Assembly (NCBI GenBank): GCA_965248605.1
Contig: CBDFJV010000007.1
Location: 3,038,001-3,102,000 of the forward strand
DNA: 64,000 nucleotides
From: CAUZJF01 sp965248605
GTDB lineage: Bacteria > Chloroflexota > Dehalococcoidia > Lucifugimonadales > CAUZJF01
Reading direction: 5' to 3'
The notes under the pieces are model-generated. The model was given only the letters and a program-made list of their open reading frames with translations, was not told the DNA's origin and searched no databases. This document shows positions 52,013 to 60,721 of the stretch, piece by piece. The position numbers were made by a program, and so were the translations under genes. Each line of letters opens with the position of its first letter. Positions within the stretch are counted from its first letter, which is position 1.

Positions 52013-53377
52013 ATGGGCAAGATGCATAAGATGGTCAGGGCAGCCGTAGAGCAGGCCGGGCTTAGAGTCGAACTCGGCGGAGTCGAGCGTTGGGAGCAGA
52101 CCCTCCCTGTCGATGAGGTCATCGGCAGAGTGGGCCGTCTGGGTGATTATCTGCGGCGGACCAACATCTTCAACGCTGACGGGATCATACTAACGCCGGT
52201 CGTGCTTCAGCATCTCGGCCAACCAGGAGAATTCGACGGGTTGCTGAACGAGCTGGAACGGCTGAGGAGGGAGACTCGTAGCGGCCGCTTCGACCGAAGC
52301 CACACACTGCAACGAGATTTGGAATTCACGAAGTTCAGGTGGAAGGGCGCCCATGCCTCATACGGAACCCGGCCAGACAAAGAGTTGTATCAGGAGTTCG
52401 AGGAGCTCCACGAACTGCCGCCTCCAGAAGCCCTAGAGGAGTTCTCGCTCAGCGATAGGCACCTCCAGGAGGCGAAGCGAGCGGCGCTCGAAGCCGTCGG
52501 GTTCTTGGACTTCTTGAGGGTATTCCGGACGCGCTCCAATAGGCGAATCGTTGTCGTCGGTAACGACAAGGCGCAGCACTGGGGCGGCGGATATGGCCGC
52601 ATGTTCGTCGTCGAGCCCCTCGAAGAGTATTTGTCCAACGATTTCGCTATCAGGTACGACGCGGTGCCATCTCACAGCACCATGCGCCTCAACGTCCCGT
52701 CCGCGTTCCCCAAGGACTTCGTCAGGGAGCTTTGCGACGAGATGCCGCACCTGGTCATCGTCGACGGCGCAGGGCCGCCGAAGGCCAGCTACACGACCCG
52801 ATTCTCCCGGGCGGTCCGGGGATACGCCAACTGGTTCGCCGTCTTCAACGACCTGCGCTCAGGTGGTCGTCACGAGCTGTACGAGGCCGACACGCCTCTG
52901 CCGGGCGACCACTGTGCCGAGCTGCGGAAGTGGGATGACTACGTGATGGTGCGCGAGGAAGTCGAGGGGTGGGTTGAGCCGGGCCCGACGTACTCCGTGG
53001 CACTCTGGGCCCCGGAGCCAGCGGAGAAGACATTATTGGCTGACTTAGAGGTAGACTGGAGAGACGCCGATCCGACCTCCAACCAGCCGCTTGCTGTCCT
53101 TGCCAACCCTATCATTTACCGCTCCGACCTCGTCCAGACAGGGAGGTACCTCGGGCCGTTGGATGATGCGGCGACGAAGCTCTTGAGTGGGACGCGACCT
53201 TACTATTTCGACAGCGCCGACAAAGAGACCAAAGAGCAAATCGTTTTGGGATTCGGGCCTTATGGCCTGGAGACGAGAGTCGAGGGGCCCACGACGAGGT
53301 CCTATATCAACGCGGTCCAGCGGCAGATCACGGCCGAAATCGCCGCTTTGCTGAGGGAGGACTCGTCTCCATCCTAG
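52013..53377 (+). CDS. Protein of unknown function (454 aa)
   Basis: From ATG 52013 (an upstream GTG in the terminator is rejected). N-terminal MHKMVRAAVEQAGLRVELGGVERWEQTLPVDEVIGRVGRLGDYLRRTN, a helical middle, then a Rossmann-like segment NRRIVVVGNDKAQHWGGGYGRMFVVEPLEEYL and HLVIVDGAGPPKASYTTRFSRAVRGYANWFAVFNDLR. No family recognised. The glycine-rich stretch suggests nucleotide or sugar binding. It converges with the epimerase gene. Confidence 0.55.
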   Translation: MGKMHKMVRAAVEQAGLRVELGGVERWEQTLPVDEVIGRVGRLGDYLRRTNIFNADGIILTPVVLQHLGQPGEFDGLLNELERLRRETRSGRFDRSHTLQRDLEFTKFRWKGAHASYGTRPDKELYQEFEELHELPPPEALEEFSLSDRHLQEAKRAALEAVGFLDFLRVFRTRSNRRIVVVGNDKAQHWGGGYGRMFVVEPLEEYLSNDFAIRYDAVPSHSTMRLNVPSAFPKDFVRELCDEMPHLVIVDGAGPPKASYTTRFSRAVRGYANWFAVFNDLRSGGRHELYEADTPLPGDHCAELRKWDDYVMVREEVEGWVEPGPTYSVALWAPEPAEKTLLADLEVDWRDADPTSNQPLAVLANPIIYRSDLVQTGRYLGPLDDAATKLLSGTRPYYFDSADKETKEQIVLGFGPYGLETRVEGPTTRSYINAVQRQITAEIAALLREDSSPS

Positions 53378-53401
53378 GAATCCGCTCTCAGCGGGTTGCA
53401 C

Positions 53402-54094
53402 CTACTCCCAATCATTCTCTGGAACGTACGATCGGTCCAGCGGATGATAGCCGATGGCCCTGCGGCCATGTCCTATATCGTAGAGGGGCCAGTTGCTGTC
53501 TGAGACTCCGAATACGATTTCGAACCCCGCCCAGGGGTAGGTGACCGCCTGCTCGAAGACTCGGACAGCGTCGGCGTGACTGAGCTGATGAGGATGCTCC
53601 GGTAGCGGTCGGTCAGGGTTGCAGTTTCCGATACGCACGGCTACGAACTCCATGCCGAAGCGGTCGTGGTACATCGAGCCCAGGTTCTCGCCGAAGACCT
53701 TCGTAAGCGAGTAGTAGCTGTCGGGTCGAGGGATCATATCGACCGTGCGCTGGATGCTTCTGGGATAGACGGCGGAGGGCAATAGCCCGGCGCGACTGGC
53801 GTACGCCACCCGATGAACGCCATTCTGTCGGGCCGACTCAAGCACGTTGTATGTTCCCTGGATATTGTTGAGACAGCGCCCCCACTCGTACTCGCCACCC
53901 GCCAGGTGGATGATCGCGTCCATCCCTCGTGTGGCTTTCAACACGGTCTCGAAGTCCCCGATGTCGCCCACAGTGGAGTGGTCCAGCAGCGGTACAGGCA
54001 CCTGATCGAAACCATGGAGCTCGTGTCGCCCCTTCAACCCGTTAACCAGGATGGTTCCGACCTTACCGGCAGCGCCGGTCATTAGCACACGCAT
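53402..54094 (-). CDS. NAD-dependent epimerase/dehydratase (extended SDR-like)
   Basis: 230 residues from ATG 54092-54094, with AAGGAG upstream. MRVLMTGAAGKVGTILVNGL Rossmann loop, IIHLAGGEYEW, SYYSLTKVFGENLGSMYHD (Y and K of YxxxK), VRIGNCNPDRP. Similar to uronate dehydrogenase and sugar epimerases. Substrate unknown. Confidence 0.82.
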   Translation of the reverse strand: MRVLMTGAAGKVGTILVNGLKGRHELHGFDQVPVPLLDHSTVGDIGDFETVLKATRGMDAIIHLAGGEYEWGRCLNNIQGTYNVLESARQNGVHRVAYASRAGLLPSAVYPRSIQRTVDMIPRPDSYYSLTKVFGENLGSMYHDRFGMEFVAVRIGNCNPDRPLPEHPHQLSHADAVRVFEQAVTYPWAGFEIVFGVSDSNWPLYDIGHGRRAIGYHPLDRSYVPENDWE

Positions 54095-54324
54095 TGGGTT
54101 GGCAACTCCTTCTGTCCACAGCACCTGCGTAGTCATAGAGCGGATTCAGGTGGACAGCTCCATCGTTCTTACTTGTGCCGCCCAAGATTATCCATCAGTC
54201 ATTCACGTGCCAATTGTCATTGACGACCTATAAGGCCAATGGTACACTCGGCGCCGTCCTGCCCACCGGCACCGGCCGCGTGGGGACGACGCATCCCCAG
54301 GGCGACCGCCACACAAACGGAAAC

Positions 54325-56382
54325 ATGGCCTACCGACTTGGCGTAGACGTAGGAGGCACGTTCACCGACCTTGCGCTCTACGACGTCGAGACCGGCCAGT
54401 TGGAGTTCACAAAAACCCCGTCGACGACTGGCGACCAGGCCCGAGGCGTCGCCACCGGCGTCGAGGAGCTGACCGAACGGCTCAACGCCCCTCCTAGCGA
54501 CATTGAGTTTTTCATTCACGGAACGACCGTCGCGACCAACGCGCTGCTTGAGCGCGGTGGGTCCCGGACGGCGCTCATCGTCACCGCCGGATTCCGCGAC
54601 ATTCTCCAGATCGGCCGGCAGGACCGCCCACACCTATACGATTGGAAGCTACGAAGGCCTGAGCCGCTGGTTCCGCGTCATCTGAGGTTCGAGGTCCGAG
54701 AACGCGTCCTGTACACGGGCGAGGTCGAGACCCCTCTCGCCGAGGCCGAAATCCAGCAGGTGATCGCGCGTCTACGAGACTCTGAAGTCGAGGCTGTGGC
54801 CGTTTGCCTGCTCCACTCCTACACCAATCCGGCCCATGAAAAGGCAATCGGACGCGCCATCGGAGCCGCGTTGCCAAACGTCGCACTGTCGCTGTCTTGT
54901 GAAGTGTTGCCCGAATTCAAAGAATACGAGCGAATGAGCACGACGGCTATCAACGCGTACGTGGCTCCAATCGTGGGCAGTTACCTTCGCGTACTTGAAA
55001 AGGCGGTGGCGGACATCGGAGTGGCGTCGAACGTCTATGTCATGCAGTCCAATGGAGGCACCACGACCGCGGCGGCCGCCGCCGAAATGCCCGTTCACAC
55101 TATCATGTCTGGGCCGGCTGCAGGAGTCATCGGCAGCGCCGCTCTGGCTGTGCAGGCCGGCGAGCTGAATTCGATTTCGGTCGATATGGGCGGCACCAGC
55201 TTCGATGTATGTCTCGCATACCAGGGCGAGATACGACGCACTCAGGAAAGCGAGATAAACAGGCTTCCGGTCAAAGTCCCAATGGTGGACATCCACACTC
55301 TGGGCGCAGGCGGCGGCAGCGTCGCCTGGATCGATCCCGGTGGCGCGTTGCGCGTGGGGCCTCGGAGCGCCGGCGCTGAACCCGGACCAGTGTGCTACGG
55401 CCATGGCGGCGAAGAGCCGACCGTTACGGACGCCAACCTGGTGCTCGGACGGCTGAACCCACAGCGCTTCCTCGGAGGCCGGATGTCCCTCGATGCCGAT
55501 CTGGCACGTGAGGCCGTTCGGTCTCGCATATCCGAGCCTTTGGGCATCGGGCTCGAAGAGGCCGCCGAAGGAATCGTCAGGATCGTAAACGCCGGCATGA
55601 TCAAGGGTATCCGCGTAGTGTCTGTGGGGAAGGGCTACGATCCACGGGACTTCTGTCTGGTGGCGTTCGGCGGTGCTGGTCCCGTTCACGCGGCGGAGCT
55701 TGCCTACGAGATGGACATTCCCAGGGTCCTAGTGCCGATCGCGCCCGGGGTAACCTCAGCGTTGGGGCTGCTGATGGCTGACCTCAGACACGACTACGTG
55801 CGGACCGTTCTCGCACGAAGCAACGAGATCGACGCCGGAAGGCTGAACGTCCTTTACGGCGAGATGGAGTCCGAAGCCGTGGCCCAAATGGCCCGCGAAG
55901 GCACCAAGGAGGAGAAGACCAGCCTCGTTCGGTTGGCGGATTTGCGATATCTCGGCCAGGGGTTCGAAATACAGGTGCCGGTCCCCGGCGGGACCTTGGA
56001 CTCAGAGCATGTGGGGAAGACGTTGGACAGCTTCCACGAGGCCCATGCCAGCCTCTACGGCTACTCAAACCCAGAGAGCTCCATCGAAGTCGTGAATCTT
56101 CGAGTGACGTCGCTAGCGTCTACGCCTCGGCCGAGGATGGAGCCGGACAAACTAGATGGGGGCGAAAGTCAAGCGATCGCAGTCGATTCGCAGCGTGACG
56201 TGTTTTTCGATGGGGAGTACGTCTCCACGCCCATCTATGACCGAACGAAGCTGGCGCCGGGCGGAGTGATCGAGGGCCCGGCTATCGTCGAACAACTGGA
56301 CTCGACTACGGTCATATGGCCCCGTCAGACGGCAAGGGTCGACGGATTCAAGAACCTCGTAATCGAGCGAGTGGACCGATGA
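54325..56382 (+). CDS. hyuA: Hydantoinase/oxoprolinase subunit A
   Basis: 685 residues from ATG 54325; longer starts lack support. Actin-like ATPase fold: RLGVDVGGTFTDLALYDVETG, FFIHGTTVATNALLERGG, SVDMGGTSFDVCL, DIHTLGAGGGSVAWIDPGGALRVGPRSAGAEPGPVCYG, FGGAGPVHAAELA. ATP-dependent ring opening with HyuB. The stop overlaps the hyuB start as ATGA, indicating coupled translation. Confidence 0.93.
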   Translation: MAYRLGVDVGGTFTDLALYDVETGQLEFTKTPSTTGDQARGVATGVEELTERLNAPPSDIEFFIHGTTVATNALLERGGSRTALIVTAGFRDILQIGRQDRPHLYDWKLRRPEPLVPRHLRFEVRERVLYTGEVETPLAEAEIQQVIARLRDSEVEAVAVCLLHSYTNPAHEKAIGRAIGAALPNVALSLSCEVLPEFKEYERMSTTAINAYVAPIVGSYLRVLEKAVADIGVASNVYVMQSNGGTTTAAAAAEMPVHTIMSGPAAGVIGSAALAVQAGELNSISVDMGGTSFDVCLAYQGEIRRTQESEINRLPVKVPMVDIHTLGAGGGSVAWIDPGGALRVGPRSAGAEPGPVCYGHGGEEPTVTDANLVLGRLNPQRFLGGRMSLDADLAREAVRSRISEPLGIGLEEAAEGIVRIVNAGMIKGIRVVSVGKGYDPRDFCLVAFGGAGPVHAAELAYEMDIPRVLVPIAPGVTSALGLLMADLRHDYVRTVLARSNEIDAGRLNVLYGEMESEAVAQMAREGTKEEKTSLVRLADLRYLGQGFEIQVPVPGGTLDSEHVGKTLDSFHEAHASLYGYSNPESSIEVVNLRVTSLASTPRPRMEPDKLDGGESQAIAVDSQRDVFFDGEYVSTPIYDRTKLAPGGVIEGPAIVEQLDSTTVIWPRQTARVDGFKNLVIERVDR

Positions 56383-58123
56383 CCACGACGAAGGTCGACC
56401 CGATCACGCTGGAGGTGATGCGGAACGGCTTTTACTCAATCGCGGACGAGATGATCGCCGCGCTAGTGAGGGCGAGCTACTCGACGAATATCAAGGACCG
56501 GCGCGATACCTCTTGCGCGATCTACACCGCTACTGGCGAAGTGGTCGTCGTCGCCCAGAGCGAGATCGGGACACCGCTTCACCTGGGAACGATGTCGTCG
56601 GCCGTGTGGTCTGCCATGGAGGCGTACAACTTCGAGGAGCTGGACCCCGGCGACGCAATCGCCCACAACATGCCTTATCCCGCGGGACCGGGTCACCTCA
56701 ACGACCTCTGCATCGTTTCACCGATCTTCCACGACGGCAAGCTCGTCGCCATCGGCGCAAACCAGGCCCATCACGTCGACATGGGCGGGTTCGCGCCGGG
56801 GTCGATGCCCTTCGGGGTCTCGGAGATCTTCCAGGAGGGCCTTCAGATCCCACCTGTGCGGCTGTTCCGTCGAGGTGAGCTGGACAGAGAGTTGTGGGCT
56901 TTGATCTCTCAGAACATCCGCCCAAGGGATGAGGTGCGCGGCGACCTCCAGGCCCAGTTCGCAGCCAACTCGGTCGGCTCCCGGCGTCTCGGCGAACTGA
57001 TCGACAGGTACGGCCAGGGCACAGTGACTCAGTACCTCCGGGAGATGCTCGACTACTCGGAACGGCGGATGCGCGCCGCGATCGCCACGATCCCGCCCGG
57101 CTCCTACTCGTTCGAGGACGTAATCGAGGGTGATGGCATTACACACGACCTGTTCACCATTAGGGTGACGATCGAGGCAAAGGGCGATTCGCTTCGGGCG
57201 GACTTCACCGCCACGGACGACGCGTCTCTCGGCCCGTTGAACTGCCGCTGGCCGTCGGTAGCGGCGGGCGTTTACTACGTGCTCAAGGCGGTCCTCGACC
57301 CCGATCTACCACCGAATGCAGGCGCGTACAGGCCGGTGGAAATCGACGTGAGGCCTGGCAGTCTCCTATCTGCTGTCTATCCAATGGCGGTCTGCAACGC
57401 CAACATCATTACGTCGCAGAGGATCGTGGACGTGCTGCTGGGCGCGCTGTCTCAGGTTATCCTGAAAAGGTGCAGGCCGCCTGCTCGGGGACGATGAACC
57501 TGCTGAATATCGGTGGCCTCGACCCTCGGAGTGATATCTACTACAACTACATCGAGACCTACGCGGGCGGACAGGGCGCCATGCTGGGCCAGGACGGAAT
57601 GGATGCTGTTCAGAACCATATGACGAACACGCGCAACGCTCCTGTCGAGGCCATCGAGGTCGCGTACCCTCTGCGAGTGGAGTCGTATGAGCTGGTGCCA
57701 GACTCCGAGGGCGCAGGAGAGTACCGTGGGGGCGTCGGCCTGCGCCGGACCCTCCGTATCGACGGCGAGCCGGTGCAGCTGACGCTGAGCTCCGACCGGA
57801 GCGAAGTGCAGCCGTGGGGCCTATTTGGGGGCATGCCTGCTCGTACGTCTCGGTGTGTCGTCACTGGTCCCGGCGGCGACGAACGCAATCTTCCATCCAA
57901 GATCACCACGCGGATCGAGCCAGATCACGTCATCGTAACGGAGACTCCCGGGGGTGGTGGTTGGGGCGACCCCGGGCGCCGCGACGCCGAGGCCGTCCGC
58001 CACGACGTGCTAGAAGGGCTGGTGTCGACGCAACGCGCTCGAAAAGCTTATGGCGTCGTGATCGATCCGGAGACTATGGAGTTAGACGAAACGGAGACCC
58101 AGAGGCTCAGGGCTGGAGGCTGA
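56379..58123 (+). CDS. hyuB: Hydantoinase/oxoprolinase subunit B, one-base frameshift
   Basis: Frame 1 (56379-57497) gives DPITLEVMRNGFYSIADEMIAALVRASYSTNIKDRRDTS, AHNMPYPAGPGHLNDLC, and stops after QVILKRCRPPARGR. Restoring one C near 57461 (ATCCTGAAAAG to ATCCCTGAAAAG) joins QVIPEKVQAACSGTMNLLNIGG and the remaining 200 residues (VQNHMTNTRNAPVEAIEVAYPLRVESYEL, YRGGVGLRRTLRI, GGGGWGDP). The full protein would be about 581 residues, normal for HyuB. A single-base deletion, real or sequencing error. M19 gene starts 4 bases after the stop. Confidence 0.9.
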
Positions 58124-58127
58124 TCCA

Positions 58128-59243
58128 ATGCTGATAATCGATGGCGACTACCCGATGGCCGTTGGCGCTCTCGATATGGACCGCGACCTGACGCGGCCCA
58201 TCGAGGAGGTTCGTGCAGCCACTGGTGGATTCAAGCGCTATAGGCAGTGGTCCGATACCGAGACGATGGCGTCACTACCGGAGCTGCGCAAAGGTAACGT
58301 CGCAGTCGCTCTGGTCAAGGTGGTGGCGTGCGTGGTGAAGCCTGGCCATCCCCACGGCGAGTACCGTACCGCCGACATCGCCCACGCGGCGGCCAGAGGC
58401 CAGCTCGCGTACTATCGGCTCCTCGAGGCCAAAGGCGAAGCGCGAATACTCACCAGTAGCGGAGACTTCACGGAGCACATGCAAACTTGGTCGGAGGCTG
58501 AGGACCGCAGCGAGCTGCCGGTGGGCTTAGTTATGGGCATGGAGGGCGCGGACGCCATCGTCTGGCCGCAGCAGGTGCGCTACTGGTGGGACGCGGGCGT
58601 TCGTGTCATCAGCCTGTCGCACTACGGCGTCAGCTATTACTCGCACGGCTCTGGTACCGGCACCGACGGCGGCCTTCAGCCGGGCGCCGACGAGCTCCTC
58701 AAAGAGATGGACGACCTCGGTATGGTACTCGACGTCTCCCACACTTCAGACGAGTCCGTGCGTCAGGAGCTAGAGATCTTCACCGGTCCGGTCCTGGCCA
58801 GTCACCAGAACTGCCGGGCTATCGTGCCCGGCGAGCGTCAGTTCCCCGACGAGCAGCTTAACTGGGTCATCGAGCGGGGAGGGGTAATTGGAGCGTCCAT
58901 GGACACGTGGATGCTCAACTCCACACACCAGCTCGATTGGGGCGGTGACATCCCGCCGAGACGGACGGTTTTCGCCCGAGAGTCGATAACCCTCGATGAC
59001 TACGTTGACCACATCGACTACGTCTGTCAGCTCGCCGGCAACTCGCTCCACGCCGCCATTGGGGGAGACACAGACGGCCAAGGAGGCCGAGACGGCGCGC
59101 CCTACGAGATCGACACGGTTGCAGACTACCAGAAGGTAGCCGACGTACTCGATCGACGGGGGTACAGCCGGGAGAACGTCGAGAACGTCATGTACCGTAA
59201 CTGGCAACGGTTCTTCGAAAAGTGGCTCCCCGACAAGAGTTAA
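58128..59243 (+). CDS. M19 membrane-dipeptidase family protein with altered zinc site
   Basis: 371 residues. Matches renal dipeptidase barrel: VGLVMGMEGADAIVW, VLDVSHTSDESVRQEL, VLASHQNCRAI, AAIGGDTDGQGGRDG and VENVMYRNWQRFFEK. These supply the Glu, two His and Asp of M19. The N-terminal HxD ligand pair of the usual DGHNDL motif is replaced by IDGDYPMA, so one metal site is probably changed. In this cluster it may cut N-carbamoyl or dipeptide-type amides. Substrate not known. Confidence 0.8.
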   Translation: MLIIDGDYPMAVGALDMDRDLTRPIEEVRAATGGFKRYRQWSDTETMASLPELRKGNVAVALVKVVACVVKPGHPHGEYRTADIAHAAARGQLAYYRLLEAKGEARILTSSGDFTEHMQTWSEAEDRSELPVGLVMGMEGADAIVWPQQVRYWWDAGVRVISLSHYGVSYYSHGSGTGTDGGLQPGADELLKEMDDLGMVLDVSHTSDESVRQELEIFTGPVLASHQNCRAIVPGERQFPDEQLNWVIERGGVIGASMDTWMLNSTHQLDWGGDIPPRRTVFARESITLDDYVDHIDYVCQLAGNSLHAAIGGDTDGQGGRDGAPYEIDTVADYQKVADVLDRRGYSRENVENVMYRNWQRFFEKWLPDKS

Positions 59244-59538
59244 CCACAGAGATCACCGAGCCGATAGAGACTAGTAGACCGAAATCTTTGAAATGAGGGG
59301 TAGCCGAGATTGGCGTGCTACGACGACAGGGCGGGTTTCAAACCCGCCCCTACCAAGCCGTAACCTCAGAACCCTTCAATACTAGGATGTTGGACCACTA
59401 GATAGTTTCATCAGAACCCTTTCGTGCTGAGCCCTTCGACTGGACTCAGGACAGGCCTGTGGAAGCACGGCCCCGCCAAGCGAGTTGTTTATGTTGGGAT
59501 CCCTGGTGGTATCCATCTGTGTGCCTCACCCGTGATGC
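59244..59538. other. Intergenic stretch with 131-bp element and a GCTGAGCCCTTCGAC repeat
   Basis: The element is at 59271-59401. A dispersed repeat GCTGAGCCCTTCGACTGGAC is near 59428-59447. No gene found. Confidence 0.6.
59271..59401 (-). repeat. 131-bp dispersed element, copy 2 (inverted)
   Basis: Reverse complement equals 25724-25854 apart from one base near the CTAGTGGT end. Confidence 0.88.
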
Positions 59539-60711
59539 ATGCGTAAGACAGCCGACGCCGTGGTCATTGGCGGCGGAGCGATTGGCGCGAGCGTTCTCTA
59601 CCATCTAACTCAGTTGGGGATGCACGACGTCGTGCTGCTGGAAAAGGGTGCCCTGGCCTCCGGCTCCACGGGCGACACGGCGGCGATGGTGCGCCAGCAC
59701 TACTCCAACGAAGTAAGCATCCGGCTCGTCAAGTTAAGTCTAGAGATTCTCCAGCGCTTTCCCGACGAGTTCGACGGCGCCGACGTCTTCACTCCAACCG
59801 GCTGGCTGTTCCTATGCCCGCCCGAGGCATCGGTCGTCTTCGACGAAAACATGGACCGTTTGAAACGCCTGGGCGTGAGGACGTGGGAGATTTCGGTCGA
59901 GGAAGCGGCAGACGAGCTGCCGGGGCTGAACACCGATGGTATTGCTCGCGTCGCCTTCGAGCCCGACTCCGGGTACGCCGACCCGCAACTTTTGACAAGC
60001 ACCCTCGCCGGCAAGGCCGCCGAGGCCGGCGCCGAGGTTCGCGTCGATACGCCGGCGGTCGGGCTGGTCGTCTCCAACGGCCGCGTGAGGTCCGTCGCGA
60101 CCGATGACGGCGAGATAAGCACGCCGGTCGTGGTAAACGCAGCGGGGCCGTGGGCCGGGATGGTCGGGCGTTGGGCCGGGCTGGACCTGCCGCTGGAGAT
60201 ATCGCGGGAGCAGGACATCGTGATTCGGCCTCCAGACGACGCGCCACCATTACGAAGGGTGGTCTCCAACATGGTTGACAAGACGTACTTCAGGCCGGAA
60301 GGCGACCACAACATCCTTGTGGGGACCGGACACCCAAAAGCCAACGAACCGGCCGACCCGGACAGCTTCAGCCACGACGCCGACCCCGGTTTCGTCAGCG
60401 AGGCCAGCCGACGTATCGTTCACAGGCTCCCGATGCTGGAAGGCAGCGGCCTGGTTGCCAGCTGGGCCGGTCTTTACACGATCACGCCCGACTGGAACAT
60501 GATCGTCGACGAAGCGCCGGGGGTCGAGGGACTGTTTCTCGCAGTGGGTGGCAGCGGCCACTCGTTCAAGCTGGCCCCGGCCATCGGGCTATGCCTCGCC
60601 GAGCGGATAGTAAACGGCCGCGCAACGACGGTCGATATCGCACCGCTCCGGGCAACACGCTTCGGGGAGGACCAAGCCCTCCGCTCGACATACGGCGGCA
60701 ACCGAGGGTAA
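59539..60711 (+). CDS. FAD-dependent amine/amino-acid oxidoreductase (DAO family)
   Basis: 390 residues. FAD loop AVVIGGGAIGASVLYHLTQLGMHDVVLLEKG, SGSTGDTAAMVRQHYSNEVS, VVVNAAGPWAGMVG, and ASWAGLYTITPDWNMIVDEAPGVEGLFLAVGGSGHSFKLAPAIG, typical of sarcosine oxidase beta/glycine oxidase-like enzymes. No signal peptide. The start has no good ribosome site. Ten bases before the FAD/GcvT fusion gene. Confidence 0.9.
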   Translation: MRKTADAVVIGGGAIGASVLYHLTQLGMHDVVLLEKGALASGSTGDTAAMVRQHYSNEVSIRLVKLSLEILQRFPDEFDGADVFTPTGWLFLCPPEASVVFDENMDRLKRLGVRTWEISVEEAADELPGLNTDGIARVAFEPDSGYADPQLLTSTLAGKAAEAGAEVRVDTPAVGLVVSNGRVRSVATDDGEISTPVVVNAAGPWAGMVGRWAGLDLPLEISREQDIVIRPPDDAPPLRRVVSNMVDKTYFRPEGDHNILVGTGHPKANEPADPDSFSHDADPGFVSEASRRIVHRLPMLEGSGLVASWAGLYTITPDWNMIVDEAPGVEGLFLAVGGSGHSFKLAPAIGLCLAERIVNGRATTVDIAPLRATRFGEDQALRSTYGGNRG

Positions 60712-60721
60712 GGTAACCGCG

